This document shows positions 11,432 to 22,690 of a stretch of 64,000 nucleotides of DNA, piece by piece. The stretch comes from Dolomedes plantarius (lineage: Eukaryota > Arthropoda > Arachnida > Araneae > Dolomedidae). The stretch covers positions 106,287,322 through 106,351,321 of the forward strand of contig OU015496.1 in the NCBI GenBank assembly GCA_907164885.2, written 5' to 3'. Both the position numbers and the translations under genes were made by a program. Position 1 is the first letter of the stretch; each line of letters begins with the position of its first letter. The notes beneath the pieces are model-generated. The model made no database searches. It was not told where the DNA came from and saw only the letters and a program-made list of their open reading frames with translations.

Positions 11432-12184
11432 TAATTTTAGCAAAGAAATTAAATTTTTTTATTAAATATTTTTACGGGATTAATTTATGGTATTTTCATT
11501 AATGGAATCAAAGGTTACTTTTCTCCAATTTTCAAGCAATTGAATATCTTCGTGTTTAAAGAATTTTAATTGGCATAAATTAGACTAGCTAATCTAAATT
11601 TAATACGACAAAATAAGTTTAGATCTGTGTATGCCAGCAGCCATATTTGTTACCACGAAAGAGAGTGCGCTAAAGTAACATTAAACACAAGTTGAAACAC
11701 ATGAATCAATTTATAAAACTTTTGCTGGTGTCTGGTGCGAATTTCAGCACACACTAATTTTTCTGTCCGTGACAAACAAATCGAATTTATAAACTTCTGT
11801 CAACTCTTGCGTTAAAAAATGTTCGATCTTAAATTTCATAGCTCCAGATATACGTTTCCAAAAGGATATTACGCCTAAACGCATACTTCAAAAAAAGTTT
11901 TTGTTTAGATTTATGATCCTGTCTTGATAATGTGCCAAGGATATTAGAGCTGCAAACTTTAGAGGAGGAAAAAAAAGAGTTCGAAAATTCCAGATGTTCC
12001 AAATCTTTCTTCCTATCACGCTTTTGGCATCTTCCAAGCACTCGGAAGTAATCGCATTAACACAGAATTAATCATTTGTCACATGTCAAATGCTCGTAGA
12101 CGTATGCAAACAAATTAGGGCGACGGTAGGATTCCAATAACAGTTGATGAGGTATAGAAATGTGGAGTCTTGAAAGAGCAATTT
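11432..12184. other. no recognised feature
   Basis: AT-rich, with no supported gene. Confidence 0.5.
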
Positions 12185-12851
12185 TTAACGTTTAAGTATA
12201 AATTGAACATTAAACCTTTTATTTCAGTTATGCAGTTGTTTAGAAAATGGAATTATTCAACACTTTTTATCGTTTAAGCATAAAGTGAACAATAACATTT
12301 GATTTCAGTTATGTAATTTCTTAGAAAAGGAAATAATTAAGCACTTTATTGTTTAAGTTTAAAGTTAACATTAAACATTTGATTTCAGTTATGCAGATGT
12401 TTAGAAAATGGAATTATTCAACACTTTTTATCGTTTAAGCATAAAGTGAATAATAACATTTCATTTCCGTTATGTAATTTCTTAGAAAAGGGAATAGTTA
12501 AACACTTTATTGTTTAAGTATAAAGTGAACATTAAACATTTGATTTCAGTTATGCAGTTGTTTAGAAAATGGAATTATTCAACACTTTTTATCGTTTAAG
12601 CATAAAGTGAATAATAACATTTCATTTCCGTTATGTAATTTCTTAGAAAAGGGAATAATTAAGCACTTTATTGTTTAAGTATAAAGTGAACATTAAACAT
12701 TTGATTTCAGTTATGCAGTTGTTTAGAAAATGGAATTATTCAGTACTTTTGTCGTTTAAGTATAAACGCTCAAATAAACATAAAACATTTGATTTCAATT
12801 CTGTGATTGCTTTGACAATAGAATTATTCAGCACATTTAATCGTTTGTCTT
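12185..12851. repeat. satellite-like array, left part (160-bp unit of two ~80-bp monomers)
   Basis: The word ttatgcagttgtttagaaaa recurs near 12230, 12390, 12551 and 12712, a period of about 160. Between these, a diverged second monomer (ttatgtaatttcttagaaaa) sits half a unit away. Each monomer contains tttgatttcagtta and a cacttt...gtttaag...taaagtgaac block. The array stops at 12851 and resumes at 19389. Confidence 0.9.
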
Positions 12852-12947
12852 CCCAACAAACACAGAGGCATCGGGCCGGGGCCGGATGATTCCGGCCAGC
12901 CGATTTCTTCACTGCCGGGCCGGCGCATTAGGTCAGTATCGGATCCG

Positions 12948-13205
12948 TCACGGGCTTGTCCTCTCGCCCGCGACTTCCCCGTCGAGTGCTGGGCCGCTTC
13001 CGGTAACAATGAAGCTATCGTACATCCGACTGCGAACCGTGATAGAACCGCAAAGTTCCCGTTGATGTGGACATACAGCCACACCATTGCCGGAGGGTGA
13101 CGGACCGGTTACGGGAGCAATAATTCGTGTCGACAGGCCGTCAAATACCCATTTCGAAACCATCAAAGCGCCGTCGATCAGGGTTACTTTCCAGTGCTGG
13201 GCCAT
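12948..13205 (-). CDS. hypothetical 85-residue frame in the left GC-rich end
   Basis: Starts MAQHWKVTLIDGALMV and has a mixed, protein-like composition with one short Cys/His run (VCPHQRELCGS). It points outwards, toward the left terminus. I recognise no family. A mirror-placed frame of equal length lies at the right end. Both could be by-products of GC-rich inverted repeats and not genes. No promoter or poly-A signal was identified. Confidence 0.2.
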   Translation of the reverse strand: MAQHWKVTLIDGALMVSKWVFDGLSTRIIAPVTGPSPSGNGVAVCPHQRELCGSITVRSRMYDSFIVTGSGPALDGEVAGERTSP

Positions 13206-13287
13206 AATTGGAATTCCGACAGATTTTCTAAGTTTTTCTTAGACCCCTTCCTTTCACATGCTTTTTATTTTTATTAATGAGATTGTT

Positions 13288-13335
13288 TATGATAACAGTA
13301 CTTATGATAACAGTGTTTATGATAACATTTGATAT
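13288..13335. repeat. short tandem repeat, ~17 bp x 3
   Basis: The word tatgataaca recurs about three times with a spacing of 17-18 bases. Confidence 0.7.
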
Positions 13336-13366
13336 ACATCAGATGATATATATCTGATATATATCT

Positions 13367-13422
13367 GTAGATATCAGATGTTATATATATAATACTTGAT
13401 ATATATAACATCTGATATCTAC
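13367..13422. repeat. near-perfect 23-bp hairpin
   Basis: gtagatatcagatgttatat is mirrored as atataacatctgatatctac across a short AT-rich loop. It lies in TA-rich DNA next to other gatatc-type palindromes and may be a microsatellite product or a small foldback end. Confidence 0.75.
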
Positions 13423-13575
13423 CCTTACACTTTATTTCTTTTTTTTTCTGGCTCTCCATGTATAACTAGTATTAATATTTTAAACTTTTCTCTTTTTCTC
13501 GTGTATTTTCAGGTAATAGAAAATATTAATCTCTGCTAAAACCTAAAATTTTTGTTCAGAATAATCCCTTAAAAT

Positions 13576-14256
13576 TATATTTTGTACATGTTATTTTAAG
13601 TAAAGTTCGTAAATGTTCTCGAGATAAGAAAATTATAATGTTTTCCATAGAGGAAATTTATTTCATTCTTCACAAAGTTAAAAGTGAGGTGTAATATATA
13701 TTTGAAAACCAGGAATTACCCGATTATATAACTTTAATTGTTATAATTTATTTGAAAATGATTTAAAATTAAAATTGAATGTAGTTCAATGTTTTATAAA
13801 TTTTGTTCACTACTTTTTTAGTAGTTGACAAGTGAAAAAATTTCATAGTTTTGCATATCATAGAATGGTTCATTGTTAAAGCTTAGCTGTTCAAGAAATA
13901 TTTTGTTTTGAGACATCTTCAAATACGCCTTGATAAGTTTATTCTTTGGTGATAAAAAATAATAATATTCTATCATCCTACAGTCTTATATTGCTGAATA
14001 CGATAAGACTGAAAAAAAGGACTGAACAAAATTTATAAAACATTGAACTACATTCAATTTTAATTTTAAATCATTTTCAAATAAATTATATAAATTAAGA
14101 TTATATAATCGGGTAATTCGTGATTTTCAAATATATATTACACCTCACTTTTAACTTTGAGAAGAATGAAATAAATTTCCTCTATGGAAAATATTATAAT
14201 TTTCTTATCTTGAGAAAATTTACGAAGTTTACTTAAAATAACAAGTACAAAATATA
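13576..14256. mobile_element. foldback element, ~234-bp arms
   Basis: Left arm 13576-13810 (from tatattttgtacatgttatt) is repeated almost identically in inverted form at 14023-14256, with a ~212-bp spacer. Both arms contain ccatagaggaaatttatttc and attacccgattatata. No coding capacity was seen and no clear target duplication flanks it. Such elements are non-autonomous. Confidence 0.85.
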
Positions 14257-14703
14257 AACATACCTCTCGGTCATTGTCCAATGACGGTATATTAAAAAAA
14301 ATGTTGGAAATAAAGAAAATCCCACACCCCACACAGTCGAGCATCGGAGAGTAACAAATGTTGAACCATGTACAGAACTGAAGACATTAACTGTGTCGGA
14401 ATATAATTGGCATAAATAGCGTGCGCCATAGGTTTCGCCAAAACAAAATCGCCAATTTTTATACGTCCTGTATAAAAGATTGGCGACTGCCCAAAGAGCA
14501 TTCACGTCTATTTTTAGAATTACCCCCTACTCTTTCTCAGAAAACGCTACTTGCACCTGCAACGAGTGTCCACGGAGTGAGGACAAAGGAATCTCACCCT
14601 CCAAATGCCAAGAGAGGAGAAAGTCAAGAGGGGGTGGGGGACGGCAAGTTAGCTGCACTTCACTAGAATCAGCAGAAATCCATCAAATATGCCTCATTAT
14701 TTA

Positions 14704-16367
14704 CAGTGGCTCCAAAAAGTGTTCGTACACTTACGATTTTCAATGAAATAGGGGTCTATCCATTAACTAAAATGAATATTTCAGAATGCGTATTTAAAAT
14801 AAGATGTATAATCTATTCTTAACAAAACTACATGAAATATTTTAAAAACATAGTAAAACTTTATTTTTAAGAAACCAGTAATCAAAAAGTAACAAAAACT
14901 TTATCCCACAACAGTCATCGAACACTTGTAAAAAAATCTCTACTTATAAGTAAATATTCTAATTTTTCGTTAAATTAATATTTAGTAGGATATCCTTTAG
15001 CATCAACAACAGCTTTTAAACGTCTGGGAATAGATTGCACTAGTTCTTTTGTAATTTCTGCATCAATGTTCATCCATTCTTCCATCATAATTGTTTTTAG
15101 TTCGCTTTTTCTTTTAAAAATGTCGTGTTTTCGTACTCGAACCTCCAGTTCTCCCCAAAGATGTTCTATTGAGTTTAAATCTGGAAATTGAGGTGGTGTT
15201 TTCAAAACTTGTGGACAATTATAGAGACACCAGAGGCGAACGTTGAGAGCCGTGGGCTTAGGATCGTTATCTTGATAAAAAAAATTAAAAATTTCAAATA
15301 CCCAAATTTTAGGCTGATAATTTTAAATTGTCTCTTAAAATATTTATATAAACAGCACGATTCATTATGCCATCAATAAATACCAAATTACCTAGTCCTG
15401 ATGTTGACATGCACTCCCACACAAGGACACCTCCACCGCCATGCTTAACTGTTCCTACTAAGTTCTTAGGATTAAGTTCCTCATTTTTCTTCTCCATACA
15501 ATTATACGCCCATTGGAACCAAAAATGTTAAACTTGCTTTCATCGGCAAATAAGACATTATTCCAATAGGTTTGGGGCTTATTAACCATTGATAGTGCGA
15601 AGGAAAGCCCGAGCTTTCTGTTTTTCTCACTCACAAAAAAAAAATTCTACGGGCAAAACGCCCATATAATCCAGCTGCTCTGAGAACTCGTCAAACAGTT
15701 TCAGGTGAAATTGAAGTAGAAAATGTTTCATTAAATTCTGCAGAAAGTTTTACAGCACTCAAACGTAGATTTTTCGCAAATTTTTTAATTATAAATCTCT
15801 GATCACGTTTTGTTAACTTTGCCGGACGACCTTTTCTTATCTTGATTTTGATCCGATTTTCTTCTTTAAAGCGTTTTATCACATACTGCACAGTATAATG
15901 GGATAAATTAAGTAATTTAGCAATATTCCGAACTGATTTACCACAACTATGATGAAAAATAGTCAATTTTCGATCAATGCTGTTTGTTGTTTCTTTGCGA
16001 GCCATTTTTAAATAATAAATAGAATATTACGGAATAGGCAAGCAAAAATTAAAGCCAAACGATATTTTAAATGCCACCACAATTCAAAAATAAAAATAAA
16101 GCGCCAGGCGATAATTTTAGTTATGAATTTATCCGAAAATATTTCAGTGTACGATGACTTTTGTGAGATAGTTTTTGTTACTTTTTGATTATTGGTGTCT
16201 TAAAAATAAAGTTTTACTATGTTTTCAAAATATTTCATATAGGTTTGTTAAGAATAGATTATAAATCTTATTATTAAATGCCCATTCTGTAATATTCATT
16301 TTAATTAATGGATAGATCCCTATTTCATTGAAAATCGTAAGTGTACGAACACATTTTGGAGCCACTG
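14704..16367 (-). mobile_element. Tc1-like DNA transposon, TA target duplication, ~220-bp TIRs
   Basis: Ends cagtggctccaaaaagtg and cattttggagccactg are inverted and flanked by TA (14702-14703, 16368-16369). The inverted repeats extend about 220 bp (14704-14924 against about 16147-16367) with roughly 10% mismatch by eye. Length 1,664 bp is standard for Tc1. The transposase lies on the minus strand between the repeats. It sits inside the CCCAACAAACACA element. Confidence 0.92.
14975..16005 (-). pseudogene. Tc1-like transposase (DD34E), frameshifted
   Basis: The Met at 16005 begins MARKETTNSIDRKLTIF, and about 104 residues follow with a helix-turn-helix (SVRNIAKLLNLSHYTVQYVI, about 29-48) and a second basic domain (RKGRPAKLTKRDQRFI), as in Tc1 paired-type DNA-binding regions. 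The catalytic core is spread over at least three frames: FADESKFN (first Asp, near 15545), GGGGVLVWECMS, QDND (second Asp, near 15270) and DLNSIEHLWGELE. Counting between the QD Asp and the IEH Glu gives 34 residues, so DD34E. Several frameshifts break the gene between 15690 and 15200, so no active enzyme can come from this copy. The intact gene would be about 340 codons, usual for the family. Confidence 0.9.
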
Positions 16368-16369
16368 TA

Positions 16370-16996
16370 GGTGTTCATATTCAAAATGAACTATTTCCCT
16401 TTTGGAACAAAAAATAAGACATGAAATAATATCACTCTTAAAATTTTGTAAATATTATTCTACTATTTTAGATTCCACCCCTGATCTAAGCAACCAAGAC
16501 CGACTTACTGTTGTAGTAAGATTTGTTCTATTAAATAATAAATCAAAGCAAATAGAAATTAGGGAGCATTTTTTGGGGATTTATTTCAATATCAGATTTC
16601 CTTGAAACAGGTAAATCAAATAGGTCTACAAAATGTAAATATGTGGAAAGTATGTTACATGATCCATTTAAAAATGAAAAATATATTATAGCTGAAGATT
16701 TATGCGATGAAACTGACAACATTGCCCTCTATATTTCCCTTGAAATGAACGCGTTAAATGTGATTCAATACCTATTTACAAACAACCTCATCTATCTGTT
16801 TCCAAATTTAGTGATTACCATACGAATTTTATTAACATTGCCTGTGACTGTGGCTAGCGGGGAAAGAAGATTTTCAAAACTTAAAATAATAAAAAATTAT
16901 TTGAGATCTACAATGGGACAAGAAAGGCTTTCAGACTTATCAATTATTAGCATCGAAAAGGACATTTCGGAAGATATAGATGATCAGATATTATAA
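16370..16996 (+). pseudogene. hAT-family transposase relic, C-terminal half
   Basis: Two frames (to 16605 and from 16643) read as parts of one hAT transposase. The first contains YYSTILDSTPDLSNQ followed by a TVVVRFV strand, resembling the catalytic region of hAT proteins of the ZMYM/KIAA1586-like type. The second contains LTLPVTVASGERRFSKLK and NYLRSTMGQERLSDL, the hallmark of the C-terminal hAT dimerisation domain. The stretch between them and the N-terminus are missing or shifted, and the first frame breaks near 16387. It abuts the Tc1 right end, so the Tc1 insertion may have cut it, but no hAT sequence was found left of the Tc1 element. Confidence 0.85.
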
Positions 16997-18480
16997 CAGA
17001 ATTTGCATTAAAAAAAGCAAGGAAAGCAAAGATTATCTTTTTGACTGACTTATTAAGTATATGTATTAATAGATATGTGTTGTATGTATTTAATATAACG
17101 TATTCATTTAGTTGTTATATCAATACATTAATAATTATTATGTTAGGTTATAAAATTTAAAAAATAAATTGAATTTATAATATTTTCTGTTATTCGTTGT
17201 TTCATTTAAGGTAAAAATATTTCAGAGAAATTTCAATTAATCCATACGGTATGAGAGGGGGGGGGGGAATTATTCTCGCACACGTATGGCAGCTACCCTA
17301 GAAACTGCGCTGTATTTACTAGCACATTAAAAGCTACTAAATTACTGTCAACATTTACATACATACAAACACACACTTTCTAATTTTATCTCTGATGAGA
17401 TGGAGTTTGTTTTTATGAAGCATATTCGAAAAATATGAATACAGTTCATATCAATGGGTGTTAAAACTTATAAAGTATTTGTACCTACATTTACATATAC
17501 GTTGGTCTGCTATATGAAATTTATTTTCAGTCATCAATTATTTTTATTTCATTTCCTAGATTCATTCTTTATTGTTCTATACATCACTAGGTATAAAGTA
17601 TGGGAATAAATACTGTAAAAATGACGAAAAAAATTCAATGTACCTTAATATTTTAATAACAATATTATGACTGTATAGAGGTTTAAAAATGTATGATATG
17701 TTTTTAGTGTTTAATCTGTTAAACATTTATTGAAATGCATTCGGACGCAATTTCATTTAAAAGAGAACTGTCACTCGAAGTATTTTACTTTATTCTATGA
17801 ATATATCTATCTTCTGATAAATAAAAACAGTCATGTTATTCATTACAAAATGAATATACTTACCCCCCCCCCCCTCCCCCCGAAAAAAAGAGTGCCGAAA
17901 ATAAGCTAAAATGGTCATGTTTCTATAAAAAAATGGCTCCAATTCCTGAGTCACGAAATATTTAAATCATGAAATAATTATCAACACCATCACCGAAAAA
18001 TTTGAAGTCCAAATAAGTGTAACCCAACGGTCTACCAAAAAACGAAATGTAGCGCCTAACGAAATTGATATTGGCCCAATGCAACTGGTGGTAGGATTGC
18101 CAAGTAAATCGCAGAGAACCTGAGTATGAAATGAAGCGCCAGATAGATACCCGCTTTGGCATCCAAGAGAGTCTGCCGAAAAGTCCGTCTTAATCAAAAT
18201 GAAAAACAAATTTAGGCAGGTACTACTCTTTGCTCTCTTGTGCATAAACTCTTGATCGAAAAAATTATCCATTTGTAAGTGGATGTTTATTTCATTTCTA
18301 TATAAAAGCCAAAAATAAATTAATATAATCTAACAATAGTTGATGTCTGTCAAAACATGACGGCTAGATAGTAAATGAATGTACTAATACACAAATTATA
18401 TTCAACACATCATTGTCAAATGTTGAAAATCATAATAATGCGCAGAAACAAATTGTGATTAAGCGGCTTCGCGCTTAGTG
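16997..18480. other. no recognised feature
   Basis: AT-rich, with a G run at about 17259-17268 and a C run near 17864-17880. Open frames at 17962-18272 (-) show no known motif. Confidence 0.5.
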
Positions 18481-18797
18481 AGTATCTAAAGACAGATTTA
18501 AAAATGTCATTGAGCATGTGCAGAAAGCAATTTTTTTAAATTGTAAATTATCGCTAATTAAACAGCATGAAATAAACAATTTCCATGAGGTTTACTGTTG
18601 TATTTCACAAATATAATTATCATAAAAATAAATAAGGCAGAGATAGATCTAGAGAGACTTCTCGGAATTAACGTGTTTATCATTAAAACATGTCACTGAG
18701 CGTGCGCGGAAACAGTGAGTTTCTAAAGACAGATTTAAACATGCCACTGAGCATGCGTAAAAATCAATTGTAAATTGTAAATTATCGCTAATTAATA
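18480..18797. repeat. diverged direct repeat, ~80 bp, two copies ~232 bp apart
   Basis: gtttctaaagacagatttaa, then a gagcatgcg/gagcatgtg word, and ttgtaaattatcgctaatta occur in the same order at about 18480-18562 and 18716-18797. Confidence 0.75.
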
Positions 18798-19160
18798 GAA
18801 ATTGCTGTCACAAAAACCAAATTTAACAAATCTACAGATTACAGTCTTTCGTTTAAGACCATAATGAAGTAAATTGATGCAGTAGTTTTCTCTCACGGAC
18901 TGCCCAAAAAGTCGGCTTAGCAAATTAAATATATAGATGATATATATTATGCATATATCACATAGTATAACCGAAAGATTATATTATGTCAGCCGTATAC
19001 TTCTGATATAATACAATCTTTTCATACAAGGAAAATTATGTGAATTTTTCGTGCAAAAGAAGTTTTACAAAAGTGAAATAAATATTTTTGAAAAGTCTGT
19101 TTAATTTAATCTTCGACTTCCCTTTCAAATCCATAATTCTGATGCAGATTTCTGTTACTT

Positions 19161-19418
19161 GTGGATACGAATCGGACTATCGATTCCGGGACGTTAGAGG
19201 GAAAGCGGTTTCGGGTCGATTCCCATCCAACCATCACCGGCCCTCAAATGGGTACACACTACGGGATTCCCCGTCGGAGATTCGTAAATCACCCGGCAAC
19301 GGTACGGATCATTTTCCCCGAGCCTATCGTTCTACCGGCGCCTCCAGAACCGGCCCGTCAAGTTGCCGTCAGTCTTGTGTTTGTTGGGTTAACATATTTC
19401 ATGATTCCAGTTCCTTGA
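19161..19418 (+). CDS. hypothetical 85-residue frame in the right GC-rich end
   Basis: Begins MDTNRTIDSGTLEGKRFRV and is Pro/Arg-rich (IIFPEPIVLPAPPEPARQ). It points outwards and runs 30 bases past the element terminus into satellite DNA, which argues against a conserved gene end. I recognise no family. Listed because its length equals that of the frame at 12948-13205 and both lie in GC-rich DNA unlike the surroundings. Confidence 0.18.
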   Translation: MDTNRTIDSGTLEGKRFRVDSHPTITGPQMGTHYGIPRRRFVNHPATVRIIFPEPIVLPAPPEPARQVAVSLVFVGLTYFMIPVP

Positions 19419-19700
19419 TTGTTTCGAAAGGGGCTTATTAAGCACTCTTTATTGTTTTTCGGTATAAAGGGAACATAAAATATTTGATTTCAATTCTGTA
19501 ACTGCTTATGAAAGGGAACTATTCAGCACGTTTCATCGTTTAAGTAAAAAGTGACCATACTCTGTAAATGTTTAGAATACAAGGTTATTTAGCGCTTTTG
19601 TCTGTTTAAAGTAAACATAAAAGATTTGATTTCAGTTCTGTGATTGTTTAGAAAATGAAATAATTCAAAAAAATTGAACTGAAATAATTGTTCTGCGGGA
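19389..19700. repeat. satellite-like array, right part
   Basis: Resumes the 12185-12851 array with diverged monomers: tttgatttca(a/g)ttctgt, gtttagaaaatg and gcac.ttt..tgttt words at about 80-bp spacing. Confidence 0.8.
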
Positions 19701-20368
19701 TATAAAATTACGAAGAATTTGGTAACAGTAAGTGAGGTGGGAAAAATGTCGTGTGTATTGAAAGGATACACACATGATATACTTGGCAGTGTTGAGTGAG
19801 AATGCATAAAGCGATTGAAGGCATGTTAATGCAAAGAAGTAAATGCATATTCGGGAAAAGTGAAAAAGTCATGTGACACATTTTAGTAGAAAATATAATG
19901 AGGAATTTGCACTTTTTATTTTACATTTATGATATAGAAAATAGAAAAATATGATGGAAAGCGTCTTTTTTTTTAGTTTTAGAACTCTAAAAGTTAACAT
20001 AATTTGTTTTTAAACGCGCACTTTTTACTTTGTCTCAAAAAACGCTACTTTTCCTGCACGGATACACATGACGTCACACCGCACCATAGCGCATTTGTTT
20101 ACATCGTAGTATTCTACGCTACATCGATTGTGTTGCGTAGTTTCATTTTGATATCTAGCGTTTTTTTAAAATTTTTCAGATTTCAAAGTGTGTTAAAGCA
20201 CCTTCTAAATATTGTTTTGTACCTTGATGCACAAGCACGACGGTAAATACACCTAAAAAGCTTTTTTTTTGGTATGTGTGTGTTTGTGGTCCATACGATA
20301 ATGTGAAAAGGAAGGCATGGACAGTCACAATGAAACGCGATGAAAAAAAATCCATTCATTGTCGACTA
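19701..20368. other. no gene recognised; part of a weak long-range inverted repeat
   Basis: The 20030-20090 stretch (aaaacgctac, tgacgtcac, gcaccat) has an imperfect inverted partner near 21605-21650 (ggtgcgcagtgacgtcag, acgtagcgttttg). This may mark ends of a ~1.6-kb element, but the match is patchy. Confidence 0.35.
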
Positions 20369-20806
20369 ACATAGGCGTAGCGTCGGGGGAGCAACCCCAA
20401 GTTAACTTGAAATAAATTAAAACGTTAATAGAAGTTCAGTTGAAATCGGGAAATTCTAGAAAACTTTTAAGAAAGTTGTTTTTTTCCGCTTTTTCAAACT
20501 GTGAAACTGAAGATTCCGATTATGTATTTAGCCTTAACATAATTTTTAACAATGATATGATCCATAACGAAAATTCGATGCTATATTTTTTCTCATTTTA
20601 TCTATAGTATATTTTTTTGTCATTGCATAACTTTTGAATATTACTCAAACATCAATCCTATTGTTATTCAATTAAAAAAATCATAATTATTTAATATTTT
20701 AAGGACCATCCGACAGTCAAAGCATCGAGGAGGACCCTAACTGAATTCAATTCATGCCCCCCCCCCCCCAAAAAAAAAAAAGTTAGAAGCACGCTACGCC
20801 TATGTC
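20369..20806. mobile_element. small MITE with ACATAGGCGTAGCGT ends
   Basis: acataggcgtagcgt on the left (20369-20383) has its inverted copy acgctacgcctatgt on the right (20791-20805). The ~440-bp interior is non-coding and has C and A homopolymer runs near the right end. Confidence 0.65.
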
Positions 20807-21703
20807 TACGAAAACAACCCACTGGTGTCAGAGGTGTTAGGTGATGTTAGAGGATTGTTTAAAATTATTATTAGTATTAAACATTTTTTTTTGCACCACT
20901 AAATGTGTGATTAGTCAAAAGTTTAATTATTATACATAGTTCAGATTTATTTTAATTCATTTACCATTTAAAATACACATACATTTCTATGATATGGATA
21001 CAAAACACTGAACACATTCGTAAATTTGGCAATACTTTTAATACACAATGAAAAATACACTACTTGTAATGTTGCAGTGCTAATTAATTCTACAAAATTA
21101 AACATGTACTATGAATGAATAATAATAGAAGCTGTTTATTAAACTTTTAGATTACGCGATTAATTTAATAATATGCATAGACAATATCTAACTTTTAGGT
21201 TTGTGTAAAGAACAACGCACATCAGAGTTCTACAATCTACAGTACATATGTAGAATAATAAATGCAAACAAATGTATACATACATCTGAGCTTTAAATCC
21301 GCGTATTTCTGATCCTAGAAAACTTGGATTATTTCCCAAAAAGGAAAACACTGCAAATGAATTCATTTTAGGCAGGTTGTCAGATTGTATTTTTACAAAA
21401 CCGTGCAATAAAGCCATGGTAAACAAAACAGAAATAAAATAAATAAAACTAATAATATAGACGACGATAGAATATAATTTTAAAATAAAGGGATAAACAA
21501 CAGCCACAAAATTTACAGCACCAAATTAGAAAAATTAAATGATTTTAAAATGTTATTTAAGATTAGGTAACGTAAAATCTCACGCTAGAAAAATGTAAAT
21601 ATTGAAGGATGGTGCGCAGTGACGTCAGAACCAGTCACGTAGCGTTTTGAGATCACATGATTTTTCAACACTTTTCGCTTATTTTAAATTTAAAATTTTT
21701 ATT
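20807..21703. other. no recognised feature
   Basis: A 115-residue frame at 21160-21507 (-) is hydrophobic and AT-driven, without family motifs. I do not call it a gene. Confidence 0.5.
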
Positions 21704-22080
21704 ATTTAGATATATATATATATACGATTTAATTGATGTTTTCGAACAATTTGATAACCAATCTGTTAATAAAAAATAGAAATAGCATTTTTCCTAGATA
21801 GGCAAATTCCTCATTGCGTATACTTAGAAATATTGTAAAAGAATACACAGAAATTGCACAGCACTATCCCATAAAATTTGAGATTTAATAGATATATTTA
21901 GATATATATATACGATTTAATTGATATTTTCGAACAATTCGATAACCAATATATCAATAAAAAATAGAAATAGCATTTTCCCTAGATAGGCAAATTCCTC
22001 ATTGCGTATACTGAGAAATATTGTAAAAGAATACACAGAAATTGCACAGCACTATCCCATAAAATTTGAGACTTAATTTC
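21704..22080. repeat. 188-bp tandem duplication
   Basis: Two nearly identical copies (21704-21892, 21897-22080) run from atttagatatatatatacga to cataaaatttgaga, with only a few substitutions. This is a fairly recent local duplication. Confidence 0.92.
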
Positions 22081-22489
22081 CTGGGGAGGGATAAAGTTTT
22101 TCTTGTTTTAGGCTGTTCATTCGACTCTTAGCAACCTTAATCTCTAAAGTTTTAGCATTCGCCATTGTGGTGGTTCAGAACATTTGGCCGAAACATGCAT
22201 TTTGTAAATTACCTTAGCTTTATAATTACATAAATAATTTTTAAGTTTCGCAAACAGAGTCTTAGCTATATACTTTTTGGTACAGTTGTCACTTTTTTGT
22301 TGATCTTAACTTTGTTTCGTTGTTTCTATTGTCCTGAACGTTAAATGGAGAATCTATCAGACCGTAATCACTAAAGAGATTCTGTCCTGGATCACTACTG
22401 TCTATTTCTAGCCTCTGACGCATGTCTCAGGCTCTAAAAATTATCTGAAAAATACAAATTTAATGAGGATACCTGCCTTTAAGATTTAA

Positions 22490-22690
22490 AAATGACAGGC
22501 AGTTTAATGAAAACAGAACAATGGAATCCTTTTGTAGAGATTACCTTACAAGAAAATTTAGATATATTCTTTTAAAGATGACAGTTCTTGAAAAATTGCG
22601 TTCCGAGATAAACAGGTTTTAAAGCACAGATACATAGCAGGGTGCAGATGGTAAGTACAGCATAATAATGACCTGGTAATGTTACCAGAT
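22490..22690. repeat. old dispersed repeat copy
   Basis: Shares words and order with 10050-10270 and 7500-7710 (aagaaaatttagatatatt, cttgaaaaattgcgttc, gagataa, acagcata). Class unknown. Confidence 0.35.

Larger units (their letters stand above)
12852..19388. mobile_element. unclassified 6.5-kb insertion with CCCAACAAACACA termini
   Basis: The 13-bp words cccaacaaacaca (12852-12864) and tgtgtttgttggg (19376-19388) are perfect inverted copies, and the satellite array continues on both outer sides, so a single insertion is the simplest reading. About 350 bp at the left end and 240 bp at the right end are unusually GC-rich and share short blocks in inverted order (gggccgg, gatccgt, aaatgggta), suggesting long diverged inverted repeats. 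The interior is filled with other elements. No target duplication is evident, and two separate MITEs cannot be excluded. Confidence 0.5.

Noticed and set aside
12230..12790. CRISPR-like array
   Set aside because: Repeats are not separated by unique spacers; the whole ~80-bp monomer repeats, as in a satellite, and the genome is eukaryotic.
17962..18272. Overlapping minus-strand frames as genes
   Set aside because: Two overlapping frames of similar quality, neither with family motifs; best explained by chance.
12852..19388. Polinton/Maverick-type element
   Set aside because: Size and inverted ends invited the idea, but no polymerase B, integrase, ATPase or capsid-like frame exists inside.
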